Positions 12,882-25,129 of a stretch of DNA of 64,000 nucleotides are shown here, in pieces. Origin of the DNA: Sphagnum compactum (taxonomy: Eukaryota; Bryophyta; Sphagnopsida; Sphagnales); assembly GCA_965153455.1 (NCBI GenBank), contig OZ234501.1, positions 11,718,001 to 11,782,000 of the forward strand, given 5' to 3'. The first letter of the stretch is position 1. Each line of letters begins with the position of its first letter. Under the pieces are notes generated by a model. The model saw nothing but the letters and a program-made list of their open reading frames with translations. It had not been told where the DNA came from and did not search any database. Made by a program: the position numbers and the translations under genes.

Positions 12882-13077
12882 ATACCTTTCTCGGCCTTTT
12901 GGCTAAGATCAAGTGTAGTATCTGTTCTTATCAGTTTAATATCTGATACGAGGCTCATCGAGCCTCATGATATTAATCTAATTTTTCTCGGGGGCGGGGC
13001 CGTCCGGTAGCTTGCTGCCTGGCCCCGCGCGTGTCGCCTTGGTCTTGCACTACTTCCTAGGCTGGCTCACCCCTCCC
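12882..13077 (+). ncRNA. U2: U2 spliceosomal snRNA
   Basis: The RNA starts ATACCTTTCTCGGCC. It contains the GTGTAGTATCTGTTCTTATC region, which includes the branch-point recognition sequence (GTAGTA), then a stem-loop IIa (CGAGGCTCATCGAGCCTC). An Sm-site-like ATTTTTCTCG follows at about 12979-12988, and a GC-rich 3' stem-loop ends near GCACTACTTCC. U2 base-pairs with the intron branch site and with U6. All core segments are intact. The 3' end is estimated from the usual length of plant U2 (about 196 nt). It lies 5.9 kb from the U6 gene and in the opposite direction, so it is an independent transcription unit. Confidence 0.96.
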
Positions 13078-13395
13078 CTCTGGGGGACCCCAATCAATGC
13101 AAATCTGGATTTTTACTTCAATGAATGTTGGGTCTATTTCAGGTTAAAAGTCCTCTGAGTGATCTGAAGGATCGAAATCTGGATTCTCATGTTAACAAGA
13201 ATGTACGATTGTGTTTGAGATGGGTCATATTGCAACTTAAATTATGTATCTTGAAAAACAATAATATGGATTTGATCCTTTTATTCAAATTAGTAATGTG
13301 GGGTTATGCTTTCAGATGAGGTTATATTGCATTTAAAGGATCTCCCCACACATTCACCATTAAGAGAAGTCAGGGATATCTCTCCATGACGTAAT
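13078..13395. other. Spacer downstream of U2
   Basis: I see no further gene. A GC-rich CCCCTCCCCTCTGGGGGACCCC stretch just after the U2 gene is followed by AT-rich sequence. Confidence 0.4.
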
Positions 13396-13600
13396 GTGGT
13401 GTTCACACTTAAAGTGATACCTATCACCAAATATAATGATGTCATCGATGTAATATTTATAAAGTGGTGTTCACACTTAAAGTGATACCTAGCACCAAAT
13501 ATAATGATGTCATCAATGTAATATTTATAAAGTGGGGGTTCACCCTTAAAGTGATAGCTATGACCAAATACAATGATGTTATCAATGTAACATTTGGAAA
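13396..13600 (+). repeat. 68-bp tandem repeat, three copies
   Basis: Copies begin at 13396, 13464 and 13532, each starting GTGGTGTTCACACTTAAAG or a close variant, and contain a CACCAAATATAATGATGT stretch. The period is exactly 68 bp. The third copy is more diverged. There are no spacers between units, so this is a minisatellite-like array and not a CRISPR. Confidence 0.9.
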
Positions 13601-16600
13601 AATCTAAGCTTACAAGAACCTAATTCATCACTCTTTGAAATTTTGCCAATACATTATTCTTCAACCCAAAAGATAAGAAGTTCCATTGATGCAAATTAGT
13701 CTTTCCCGTTTTGGTTATGTTCCAATATGTAGTCTTTACCTTGTCACCTTCACAAAGTGACAATTGGTGATAACTGAATCATAGATCCAAAATATTAAAT
13801 GCCTTCGCTTGACCAATGACATCAAAAATCTCCCCTAACAATGGCATAGCATATTGTTCACATAATATCCATTTGTTGACAAGTTTATAATCCCATGACT
13901 TATGGGTAGCAAGTAGATAATGTAAACTTATTGAGGGAAGTTTGCTTCTGCAGAACCACAGCATATTAGAACGGTTTGAGGCAAAGCACCGACCGGCTCC
14001 ACTCCTATTTGTTGGTGATTGGGTGAAGAATCACAGCCACATTTTTCAGTGGTAAGTAATTGAGACGTATCTCTCTTCACCATATTCCTTGTGATCACCA
14101 TCTCCCTCTCCTCATTTTGGGTGTGAGAAGGGCCAATGCAATTATTAAGAACACAATTGCAATTCTACAAGCAATTCCATGTTATTGTGGTGTTTGTGTT
14201 TGGGGTGCTTCACAGGGTTCTACAGGAAGTCATCAAAAAGCTGGCTGGGTAAGCAATCCCTTGTGATGGAAAATCACAAGAATGGGATCTCTCCAGAGAG
14301 GTGATTTTCTACTGCTCTGCTCACTGATTTCATCCAAGTGCTGACAATTTCCACAGATGACAATGGAAAGGTTTTTTTCTCTGTTTTTTTTTTGTTTCCA
14401 ATTCCACTCTTTTTGTTGTTCCTTATCATTCACCTTGGCAGCCTGTGATGGAAACAGGGGTTCAACCCATACCCAAGCGAGGATGCAGCCTTTGATGGAA
14501 ATAAATCATGGAATTAATGTGTTAAGGAATCATAGGATCCATGAGTTAAGGAATCGTGCAATCCATGTCTTAAGGAATCACAGAACTCATGGAATTGATG
14601 TGTAAAGGAATCATACAATTGATGTGTTTGCTTCGTAGAGGGTAATTTCAACATTGCACATGATTCATCTCATGTTTTTGAGGGTAACAGATTGTGATGA
14701 CAAAGAAAATGAACATGTTGATTGATCATGTCTTCTTGCTTCATTTTTTATGGCCTTAAAGTAAATTGCTTTCTCAAATCACAGCCATATATTTCAACTT
14801 TGGAGAGTTTGAGTCACCCAATTCTTGGAGTGCAATGGCATCCAGAGGTAGGGTGCTCACAAGGGCATGGTAATTCTTAATCCGCATTCAGGTTTGCATT
14901 TCAACTCTATATTTCTGGATTAACTGTGTTATGTACTTTGAGTGTGGATCTACTTTTAAAAGCAAAAGGAGCAAAGTTTGTACATACATATTAGAGTCAT
15001 GAGTAAAGTACCCGAAACTGAGGCTACTGGTCTCCCAGTTTTGCTGAAATTGGGGACCAAATCAAAAAGTGAGGATGAAAAAAGTACATAGGAAATACAA
15101 AAGAACTGGGGACTAAATTATTTTTCTCACCTACATTCGTCCTCACAGGAGTTTCACCCTCAATTTTAGATTTTCTTTTACCTGTGCCTTCACTGCTGCC
15201 TATATACTCTCATTAAATCAAGTCTTGTTGGGAGAATCTTGTAAAGTGATGATACCCAGTTCCACTAAATCACACACAAATTTGCTCACTTTCTGATTAC
15301 CAGTAAAAACTTGGGGTTGAAACTTGAAACACAGATTTGTTGGTCAAACTAGGGCCCAAAGACACCACATCTTTAACTTCATTGTTCTCTTGTGTAACTT
15401 TGCCAGAAAAATGCATTTGAGTGGGTGGTGCTACCATTCCACAGTGCCAATGCTGTCCAACTTACTCAGGGCCTTGCCAATTATCTTATCAGGTTTATAT
15501 TTTGACACAATCCACTTCTCAATTGTTTGTGTTTTTCAGCAACAACTTTTGAATCTAGTAATGCTTGTGTAAATACTTTTTGAGGTACAGAAGTATAATT
15601 TCTGATCTGCTCAAAGGTTCAGGGTTTAAGGGTTTTGGGTTACATGTAGGAGTCCCATGTGCCCAATTGTAAAGCTTTAACATGAGGGTGCTGTTATGCA
15701 AACTGTTGCAGTGGGGTGCTGTTATGCAAACCGTTGCAGTGAGGCTCGCAAGTCACAGCACAAACCCATCTCCAACAGTGAGGAACATGAGTTGATGATG
15801 TACAACTATGAGTCCTTCTATTCAAACAAAGATGGGTATGCCTACTCAAAAAATGGGTTGGTGAGGCTTTATTTTTTAGGTTTGAGACAACCTAAAATTT
15901 CCAAGTTTGTTTTGCAATTCACTTATTCAAGGCTGACAGTGTTTTGTAGTGTGCTGAACCTCTCTTGATGTGTAGTGTTAAAGGCAGTTGAACCACTGGA
16001 ACAATCAATTCTCTAAGCCATGGCCAAAGTTGTAAGTAAACACTTCAGCTTCTTGCATTATTGGGTTTCAAGAAGGGTTTCCATCTTGTGCCTCCATGTG
16101 AAAATGTGACTGGGTTCCTCCCATTGTCTCTCCTTTTCAATGACCCACTTGTTCAGATACACAAACCCAGGTAGAGAACCAGGTAGAGCATGGGTGGTGT
16201 CCAGAAAACTACCCAACACTGGTACAGACCAAGACACATCTTGCTCATTGACTCTTTATATAGATATTTTGCCAACAGAATGCGTTACCTTGTGCAACAG
16301 TGAGAATACTCCACAGACTGTTCCACAAATTTCATGTGGAGCACTGACCACTCCACTCCTATTTGTTGTTGATTGGTTGAATCACCAGTGTTCCAAGGCG
16401 TTTCTCTCTAAGCTCAATAAGTGGCAAGACCAGGACAGCTGGCTGGTACAAGCCCACTATTCTGGTCCTCTAATCTTGACCCTGGCTCATAAATGCCCTG
16501 ACAATTCTGCTCAAGCAATACTATCACAAAGCCTGCACAAAAACTCCTGTTGACTACAGGCTAGCTAACAAATTGACAAAATTATCCAGATCAACACCCA

Positions 16601-16851
16601 TGTGACAACTCAACAACTCTTGCAGGACTCAGGATTTTCTATCACAAAAGAAGATAACACACCTAATAAGATAGTGATCATGCTCTTTCACCCATACCTT
16701 CAGAATGGCTAGACACAATTGTTTACAGCCAGCCTAGCTCATAACCTGCTCAGAACTGAAACAATCAAAAGCTGCAATGATCTTAAAGGAATGTGAAATG
16801 AAAATTTGAACTGAAAACTTCAGTTTGCAAAGTGCTTGAACCTGTATGCAT
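13601..16851. other. Spacer with short local duplications
   Basis: No gene called. It holds a degenerate (TTAAGGAATC...)n array at 14504-14630 (unit about 24-30 bp, at least four copies). A direct 27-bp duplication around GGTGCTGTTATGCAAAC lies at about 15685-15740. A pair of similar 40-bp segments (CTCCACTCCTATTTGTTG) occurs near 13997 and near 16351. The ORF at plus 16140-16553 has no recognisable domain. Confidence 0.45.
14504..14630 (+). repeat. Degenerate about 25-bp tandem array
   Basis: At least four consecutive copies of a TTAAGGAATCAnnnnATnCATG unit are visible, with small length changes between copies. Confidence 0.75.
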
Positions 16852-17772
16852 TCAGAAGACAAGTTCATGGGGCTTCACACCAGACTTCAAGCCAAATCTA
16901 GCTGACAAGTAAGACTTCAGTTCTGGGACTGCTTCAATAATAGGCACCAACTTGGCATCAAGAGCCTTCTGATCCTCTATTTTCTCAAGTGGCAAGGTCT
17001 TCTCCTCTTCCTGCAGCAAAATGCAAAAGTTGCAATTAAACAAAAAATTGCACACCTACAACATGAGCTGGATTGGCGGAAGCAAGTGACAAGCAATAGT
17101 TTACAAGGTTCAGTAGGACATATTATCTGAAAAGGGTCTCTCACCTCTTTCTCAGCTTCAAAAAACTGTGACTCTCCTTTCTTCTTCTTGGTCACTTCCC
17201 TCTTGAAGTAGCCATCAGAATACTTCACAACATCCAGGGCACTGATGTCAACCTTGGTGGAGGTAGCAATCACATATGCCTGATTGACTCGTTTCAAGGG
17301 AACACCATTCACCTTGAATGGCCCTGCACAATAAGGAAATCAGAATCAAACAACTGAGTATTACCAAGCATGCCCTTCATCACATGGCTGCTTCTTCAGG
17401 TTAGCTCCTTCAGCAGACAACTCCATTACAGTTGTCCAGTATGCTAGATTCTCTTCCCAGACCAGAAAATTATATCTACTGACTTTAGAAGTTACAGCCA
17501 AACTGGAGCCATGTTATGGAGAACTCCTCAGCACACACAAAAGCCAGCACAAGATCACTACTGCCTAGTATGCTAAGAAAAGAGACTCTGGTATATTCAC
17601 CTGTAACCAAAAGAAGCCCAGACTCCAACTGCTTCAAGAACACGACACGCTTGCCCTTGAAATGACCAGCCAGCAAAATGAGTATGGTGCCTGGAGAGAT
17701 GCTTGACCTGAATCAAATTAAAACACAGCTCAATCATGTCAAAAGACCAGCAGCATTTTCAGAGTGTCTTGA

Positions 17773-17807
<35 letters not shown>

Positions 17808-18010
17808 TATTCTAAGTGAACTTCTTCTCCTTGAACAACCACTTCCCAATACTGAAGTTATAGCTTTCAACCAAAAACGAAAGCAAATGGTATCAGACCT
17901 CCTCTCCATGCAATGCCATGTGTCTCTCACATCCCTCATTTTCTCCATCTCATACTCTCTGACAAAAAGCTTCATTTCCATTGGAAGACCACATGGAACT
18001 TCTCTCTCCC

Positions 18011-18049
<39 letters not shown>

Positions 18050-18425
18050 CTGCCTGGAGAACAAGAAATGCCTAAAAAGACAGGGTTTCTAGCAAGGAGA
18101 CAGAAGACATGGCGGCCTCGTTTGTTCGTCTTCCACAGGACCAAAACCATTTGACGGCAGAGGGCAGAAAAACTTGCCTGAGCTTTGGAGGATTGATAAC
18201 CTTGTTTTTGTGCAAGGGCTTCGCCACATCATCGGCAGGGTAGAACTTGGGAGCGCGCACAGCCGCTACTTCCGCGACGGCCGCCTTGTCGTGCACGGGG
18301 AAGGAACCTCCATTCTTGTCCTTAATTGCCCACAAGCCACGCTTGTGATACATCTTGGACCTGCCATAACGTCCCACTCCCCTCACCACCTCCTTGTTCC
18401 TGCTGGCTCTCGGAGTCTTCACCAT
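16852..18425 (-). CDS. RPL6: 60S ribosomal protein eL6 (RPL6), four exons
   Basis: Exons on the minus strand are 18425-18178, 17707-17601, 17323-17145 and 17010-16852. They join in frame to 230 aa, close to the usual 233 aa of plant eL6. The start ATG at 18425 gives [13 protein letters not shown], the expected short basic N-terminus. Landmarks in order: [11 protein letters not shown] and FYPADD (exon 1), the KOW-like [20 protein letters not shown] with [17 protein letters not shown]-type sequence (exons 2-3), the [11 protein letters not shown] core (exon 3) and the family-typical end [10 protein letters not shown] (exon 4). eL6 is a structural protein of the large cytosolic ribosomal subunit. 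Introns 2 and 3 have GT-AG ends. Intron 1 needs a GC donor (CAG|GCAAGT, donor bases 18177-18176) to keep the frame. Telo-boxes upstream fit the co-regulated ribosomal protein gene class. No damage is seen. Confidence 0.96.
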
Positions 18426-18551
18426 CGTGGCCGGCCGCGAGAGAAAGCTATAGAGAGAGAAGACCAAGCGTGCGCCGCAACAATCCTTCGACGATGGCAG
18501 CAAAGAGAGCATCAGAAACGAACAAACCCCAACTTTGTTCGCTCTACCACC

Positions 18552-18560
18552 AAACCCTAA
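18552..18560. promoter_or_regulatory. Telo-box upstream of eL6
   Basis: AAACCCTAA lies about 130 bp upstream of the eL6 start codon. Telo-boxes are known elements of plant ribosomal protein and other translation-related gene promoters, so this one probably belongs to the eL6 promoter or 5' leader. Confidence 0.65.
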
Positions 18561-18596
18561 AAACCTGCCCTACACGAACAGGGAAAAGCCACTTAA

Positions 18597-18811
18597 ACGG
18601 ACCCTAAAAACGACACCAACAGAACCAAAAAAAGGCCCTTAAATCGAACCCCGAAACCTAAACCAAAAAGAGCGAAAAAAAAGGCCCCTTAAATGGGTCC
18701 TAAATACGACACCAACACAACAAAAAGGCCCTTAAATTGAACCCCAAAACCTTAACCAATAAGATGGGGAAAAAAAAAGGCCCCTCAAGTGGACCCTAAA
18801 AACGACACGAT
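18597..18811. repeat. About 115-bp tandem duplication upstream of eL6
   Basis: Two and a partial third copy of a unit carrying GACCCTAAAAACGACACCAAC and AAGGCCCTTAAAT-type words lie next to the eL6 promoter region. The copies differ by substitutions and by the length of internal A runs. ACCCTAAA words recur in it, so the array may have grown from telo-box-rich sequence. Confidence 0.7.
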
Positions 18812-19204
18812 TAGGAAATAAAAGTGAACATTTGCTTACTTTAACTATGCCTTCTATGGATGTATATCATTTGGCTCTGAATGAAATACACATATTTTAT
18901 CATCTTATTCTCCCATTTTATTGTGTCATCTCACCATGTCTTGTCCCATGTTTTCAGTATTTACATCTATTTTCTAATCCTTTGTAAATAATGATAACAA
19001 ATGCACCTCTAAGTTGCCCATAATAATAAACAAAAATTAATTTATTTTTTTCATATCAATCCCATATTTAATATTTTTCAAGTCAAATTCCTAAATCTTT
19101 ACACATTTCCAACTTCAAAACTTAATGATGTTCCAAACTTTGTCAAAACCATAATATAAACACATTAGGGAAATTGCAACTTGAAAAATATGAGTCTCTT
19201 GCAC

Positions 19205-19241
<37 letters not shown>

Positions 19242-19916
19242 GTGGATAATAATCTTATACAAAATATTTTCAAATCTTTTCACACATTAATTAATTAATT
19301 AATTATAAATATTTAGGAATATTAAAGCATACCCTTAATCCCCCATTGAATCATGCCTCAATGACCTTGGCAATCTAATCAATGTATCTACTAGGTACTA
19401 CCCACTTACCTATGTTAGCAACCTACCAACCTTTCAACCCACCACGGCTACGTACCTACTACATAGGTTATTTACACATTTAAAATACAATAAAATAAAA
19501 TTCTTTGGGAGTGGACAAGTATGAGGAGGTAGGTTGTTGGGGCTTTAAATTAATCACGTACCCACCTACTTTCAATTTTTCGGTGTCTAGACTTTGTTTT
19601 CATATTTCATAATTTTATAAACTATAAGCCCAAAAACCTTATTCAATTACTAAAGTTAATTCAATTACATTCCATTCAAATTACTAAATTAGATAAGAAT
19701 TATATTCAATTGCATTTGAATGCATTTTACATCTGATTTTATTAAATTCAAAAATTCAATCAAGTTTAAGTTTCAATTTCATTTAGTAAAACTAACATTA
19801 TGTTTTATTAATATTTAATCTTGATGATCATAAATGCACCTTTAATTTGCCAATAATAATTTAAACAATGATCAAATGTTCTTGTAAAAGCTACATTTAA
19901 TCAGAATTTTGTTTTG

Positions 19917-19950
<34 letters not shown>

Positions 19951-21236
19951 ATTGAATCACATCCAAATACATAAAATAAAATTCAAATTCTATTCAATAA
20001 AATTTAAATAAAATTTGATTGAATTCATATCTAAATCAAATATCTTCAAATCCAATTAAATTGATTTCAAATTTCTAAAGTTCAATTCAAAAGTTCAATT
20101 CAATTTTATATGCAACATAAACATACCCAAAAAAAAACACATAAATAATGATAATAAACACACCTTTGATTTGCCAATAATAATAAACAATAATCATATA
20201 TCTTGTCATATAAATCCTGCATCTAATAAATAAATTGGTATAGATCTTTTATATTTCACAAATCTTTTATATTTAGATTTTAAAGCAAAATATTGTCAAA
20301 CATTTCAAAATAACTTGAAATATTAATTAGAAAATTCAATCACAATAAATAAAAATATATTCTATGATTTGTACATGTATGATTTGTCAAAATCTATGAT
20401 TTTATTTTTAAATTAAAAAACTGAAAATAAGCCCAAAAAAATACATATTAACAAAATGAAATAATAGATACCTCTTAATAGATTTCAAAGCATAAATAAT
20501 TCTCTGTATTTTTACAAGTAAGAAACTGTTTTGAAATCAAGCAAGAAGAATTAACTATTTTTTTTCTGAAGAGCTGAAGAAGAAACTATTTGCTACTTTG
20601 AATTCAAGCCAGTTACAAACTCTTATATTGAGAAACAGATGCACTTCTGAAATGCATGAACAAATGTGCTAGAAAATTGAAAACCTTGTGCAACAATCAA
20701 GAAGCAATGTGGTCAATCAACCACCATCCCTGGAATGCACTTGTACCTGTAACAAAAAAGGAAGAAACTTCTTGATCACACCAACAAGATCAAAAGGTTT
20801 TTTTTAATTTTTATTACTCTGTTGTGTCAGAACATAATTAAAAACTTCTAATTCTTTAATGCATTTCTTGCTTTGCTGCATTTCATCACTTTCTTTCATG
20901 GTGTTGGGAATACTTCCTGACACAAAAACCTGACATACATTACCATATTCATCAAATTTTCACGGCTAACCTATGTCTTGTCGAGTGCAACAAGTTGCAC
21001 TCCAGACTCCCAAAACCAAAAAAAGAAGTCATATAGACAAACGATCAGTTACTACTGTTGTCTATCATAGGAAAGTATGTTACGAAAACCTTGAAGGTCC
21101 AAAAATATCTGCACGTGGCATACTCATGGATGCCACAGACAGACAAAGCATCAGTGTGGATTTTACATCTCACATCACCTTGTACAAGTAGCAAAGGTGT
21201 GGGAACATGCAACAACAGAGCATGTGGACCTAAATC
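18812..21236. other. AT-rich spacer with microsatellites
   Basis: No gene seen. It contains (CT)n at about 19206-19239, (TAAT)n at about 19288-19304 and (TA)n at about 19917-19943. Between 19600 and 20350 there is a stretch rich in TCAAATTCAATT-type words. The ORF at plus 20973-21191 lies in the downstream flank of the next minus-strand gene and has no known domain. Confidence 0.5.
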
Positions 21237-24200
21237 TTAGTTGAGGAACCAATTGCGTGCATAGCCCAGTGGACGTTCCAGAAACCGGGCATACTGCTGG
21301 ATCAATGGGTTGACAACACTGCCGATTTTTGCCCATGTACTTTGGTGGTAGAAAGATGTGCTTGGAGCTCGATATTCAAGCTTCAACAACTGATGCAACC
21401 CAACACCCACAAATCGAGCAACAGTATGAGAGCAACATTGACCCTTTACAAACTGAAAAAACCACTCCATCTAGTTCTATGTTAGATCAGCTTTCATGCT
21501 TCCATTGTTTACTGGCATATCCCTGGCACTGGACATATAAAACATGGTTCATGGATCACATGAAACATCAACAAAGCTCATTATGGTCACATTAAAAGAG
21601 TGCAGGTGCCTAACCTGCCAGTAGATCAAGGCCTGCACAATGTTCCGCTGTGGGCTGTATGAAAGAACCAGAAAAGAAACAGAAGAATCCACTGTCAGTA
21701 TAGCACAAATCAATGGGACCAAGATATAGGAAAGTATCATATTACTTCAAGACTTCACTTTACAATCTTACTGCTCATAACAGAAGCACCTCATGCATCA
21801 CAGATTAAGGGTGCATTGAGGTCAATGGAGCAATGGGTATTCTCTTTGCCATTTTAGCATGAACCCAGTGTAGCAGTAGTAGAAGAAACATGTACAGGAA
21901 GGAGAAGGAAACTGACGTCAGAAACAGGAAAATGAGGAGAAAGCCAATAAAAATTTCAGCGTTTGTTGACATTGTCCGCACAGCTGTCATATTATTCAGC
22001 AACATCACACAGGGCTGCTCCAGATACTTTCTGCACCCACACCACCCAACAATCTTCAAACTCCACACAAATATACAATTTTGACATCTCCTCCATCTAT
22101 GAGACACAGCAGTGAACTCTTTTCCAAAAATAATTACCAAAAAAAGGTGGACCCTGGTTCTTTTCCTTGGCTGGATTCTATGTCAAGATGGCATGAATTC
22201 AAGGTATTATGACAGGGTGTAGTACTTGAAAAGCTGTGTACTACTGAAGTTTTGCCGTAGAAAGTTGGCTACTTGCTCCAGTGAGCGGCAAAGCACCGGA
22301 ATCACCGCAACTGCAAAATAGCACCCAGCATCAACATCAAAGAGCCACTTCAAACTTGGACCATTCAAACGTCTGGTTAAATCCCTGCTGAAAATGGCCA
22401 TGGTGTCACTGAGACATCAAATTAAGTGACCATCAATATATTACTTTATCATGCCAGAGCAACTTGGACACACTCAGTAAATTGCATCTGATACCTCAAT
22501 CCAAAATAGAAACAAGCTCCAACAGTTCATATCAGAGTATAAGGTCTCACATCTGACAGGCACAAATGATGAGAAGAAAATGGTGGAAAACAGAAAGCTC
22601 AGAAAATCTGGGGATGGCACAATTGACTGCATCCATGCTTGCAGGCCTTGCATATTCCATGTACGTGGTCTCTGCACATACAAAGTCCCTCAACAACTCC
22701 ATAATCAAAAATCTTGAACTTCAAAGCACGGAATATGTATCACAACAGGCACAGAAAGCACACTTCTACAGCAATACTAATGGGTAGAATCGCATACCTG
22801 ATGTTGTTGATAGAGAGAGTGGGCACAGGCAATGACTGAACCCAATAATGCAAACCGATATGCACGACTTGACAACCCTGCTGGTGTCAAGGGAAAAATT
22901 GCCAGCGCTGCCATCACTACCACCTGACATGTTACACCCCACGCCAAACTGCTGTCAACCATAACCAGCTTAAAATAGGTCCACCTGTACCAAACATATC
23001 ATTGTCTCACAAAAGGATAACAACAATAGAGACCTTGGTAGTTCCACCCTGGGAGAATTTGGAACTTGAATTTAGTTTCTCCAGCAATAGATACAATTTA
23101 ATTGTCTTTTGAGGGCTATGTTGAGTTAGTGTGAAGGGAATGGGCCAGCAGCAAACACTGTAGGTCACAAATTATCAAAAGAGGAGCAATCAAGAGAAGA
23201 CTTTCAAAGATCTTTTCAACAAGGTTCCATGCCACATTTCAAATCAAGCATCTCCTCAAGAAATATGAATGTGCAATTCTGCAACAATATGTGAAGGAGC
23301 AGATACCCAAGCATTGTTCAGAAATTGAAAGGACTTCTGGTCCAGCCTCAGAGTGCCACTAGGCGCTGATGCTGGTGAAGGGCGGCGAGGGATGCCACTG
23401 CCAGTAGCACGGGCTTGGCTACCTGTCTCCAATTGTCATGTCAGTTCCAACATACATGGACGAAAATACATTTATCATGACAAACCTCTCCCCACCAGCT
23501 CAAGATAGCACACAAAACATTGCAGGAACAATTGGTGTGCACTGACCAAAATTCATACTGCAGCCACAGAATGACTACTGAAGATATTTCATTTCCCCTA
23601 GTTGCAGAAACTCGTTTACAACAAGAGAATGAAGTTAATTGGTTAAAATGGGAATTGATCAATCCTCAGATTCCTCCAACACTACATTGGAATCAAAACT
23701 CCTGGTTCTGAAGGTTGGAGACATTCAAACTTCATTAATGGCTCCAAGACCAAGCTGTTATACAGAAAACATTTCAGAGAACATACATAAGTAGAAATGG
23801 AAATGCAATGAACCTGAGTTTACTGGGCGCTGCCAGGTTGATGCTGATGGCTGAGATGGCTGAGATGGCTGAGATGAACTGGCAGTTTTGGAGAGAGGCT
23901 CTACATCTAACTCTGGATCCTATACAGTAACCACATAAGACCAACCAATTAGCTTATTCTTGAAGAATCTGGAACTATCACTGGCAGGCACAAATCACAT
24001 GAGCTGTTTGTGGTTACATGTATCAGGGACTGATATGTGAACTTGAATTGTCATAAAAGGTAAGTCAAGATGCTCATTTTCCAGAAGTTTAAAAGCAAAG
24101 TATTGAGGTTTGCTAGATGCATGGAACCAAATCCATAATTTCCCTGCTTTGACTCATGTCTCCTGGACTATCCAATAATTTTAGGAGAAGCACACAAATT

Positions 24201-24907
24201 GAATTATCTGAGAACCAATTCCATTCAGAACTCCAGCTCCAAAAGGAATATATAGTAGAATCAAAACTGTTGTAAAAACTCATCCAGCTTGTGACAAAAA
24301 AAGACAAGAAAAAGTTGTTTGCAAGTGGCATTATAATAAGCAGCTGGTCTAAGTTCGCTATTCAAACCCTAGACACTTCCCAGCACAATCAATATTGTGA
24401 ACCTTCGTGTTTTCCCTGGAGCACAACTAAACCCTACACGATGGAACTTGATTCCATGCATTACTACAAAAAACAGAGAGCATGCAACCAACCAACCAAC
24501 CAACCATATGGCTAACAGTCTCGTCACATGTCTTTCCCCTTCTTCGACTCACTTTGCTGACACACTTCAACAACAACATGTTCCCTAACATACTGGTCTT
24601 CACATTAGACATCAGATCCAACAGAATGGTCACAAAAGCCCAAAATATGTCACAAAACACATGCGATTCGAAGCTCCTTAAAGATCCCCAGAGACAGAGA
24701 GAGACAGAGAGAAAGGAAGGTGTGTACAATGTAACGCTGATAGAATTTCAGCTGGAAATGGCGTTGCACATCAGGCCGACCGGCATGCTGCTGCGGAATG
24801 AGCACGTTGGACCAGTAATCCGCCCAGCGCGGATCCTTTTCATACGCGTATCCCTCTGCGGCTGCCTTCTTCTCCTGTTGTCCTTCCGGACCTCCTCCTC
24901 CCGCCAT
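21237..24907 (-). CDS. TMEM33/Pom33 family membrane protein, nine exons
   Basis: Exons (minus) are 24907-24728, 23919-23814, 23422-23307, 22923-22798, 22671-22551, 22310-22226, 22030-21917, 21654-21615 and 21389-21237. They join in frame with GT-AG introns to 346 aa. The N-terminus is the plant-type MAGGGGPEG...EGYAYEKDPRWADYWSN with an FYQRYI end to exon 1, followed by a Ser/Gln/Pro linker (SQPSQPSQPS). Hydrophobic segments follow in exons 4 (about 135-176), 5, 6 (IPVLCRSLEQVANFL) and 7 (NAEIFIGFLLIFLFL). The C-terminal half (NAEI..., QRNIVQALIYWQLLKLEYR, HQSTWAKIGSVVNPL) matches the TMEM33/Pom33 fold of ER and nuclear-envelope tubule-shaping proteins. Family membership is from the pattern of conserved motifs; the plant protein's function is inferred. 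The start codon follows a CT-rich (GA-rich in the transcript) leader. Confidence 0.88.
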
Positions 24908-24990
24908 AGCTCCTCCCGAACTCTCTTCTCTCTCTCTCTCTCTCTCTTCACTTCTCTGTCTCCGTATCTCTTTCACAACTTCTGATTCAC
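24908..24990 (-). promoter_or_regulatory. GA-repeat 5' leader of the TMEM33-like gene
   Basis: Immediately upstream of the start codon the minus strand carries a (GA)n run (plus-strand CT run at about 24926-24948). GA/CT-rich leaders are common in plant 5' UTRs. The transcription start cannot be located by eye. Confidence 0.4.
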
Positions 24991-25129
24991 AAACAGGAAA
25001 CGGAGAGACAGATCGCTGGGTTGTGTGCGTCGCAAACCAGCGCGCGCTTCTGCGTCTGATCTATCGCTTCCTCCGTTGAAGACAAGCGCAGAAAGCCCTG
25101 GAAACCTCGAAGCGATATGGCAACTTCCC

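Noticed and set aside
13396-13600. Possible CRISPR-like array
   Set aside because: Units are directly adjacent without unique spacers and this is plant nuclear DNA.
16140-16553. 137-codon plus-strand ORF
   Set aside because: No domain recognised; it lies in the downstream flank of eL6 and shares a local repeat with 13997-14035.
18174-18560. Plus-strand ORF over the eL6 first exon
   Set aside because: Antisense to a clearly conserved exon; composition explained by the opposite strand.
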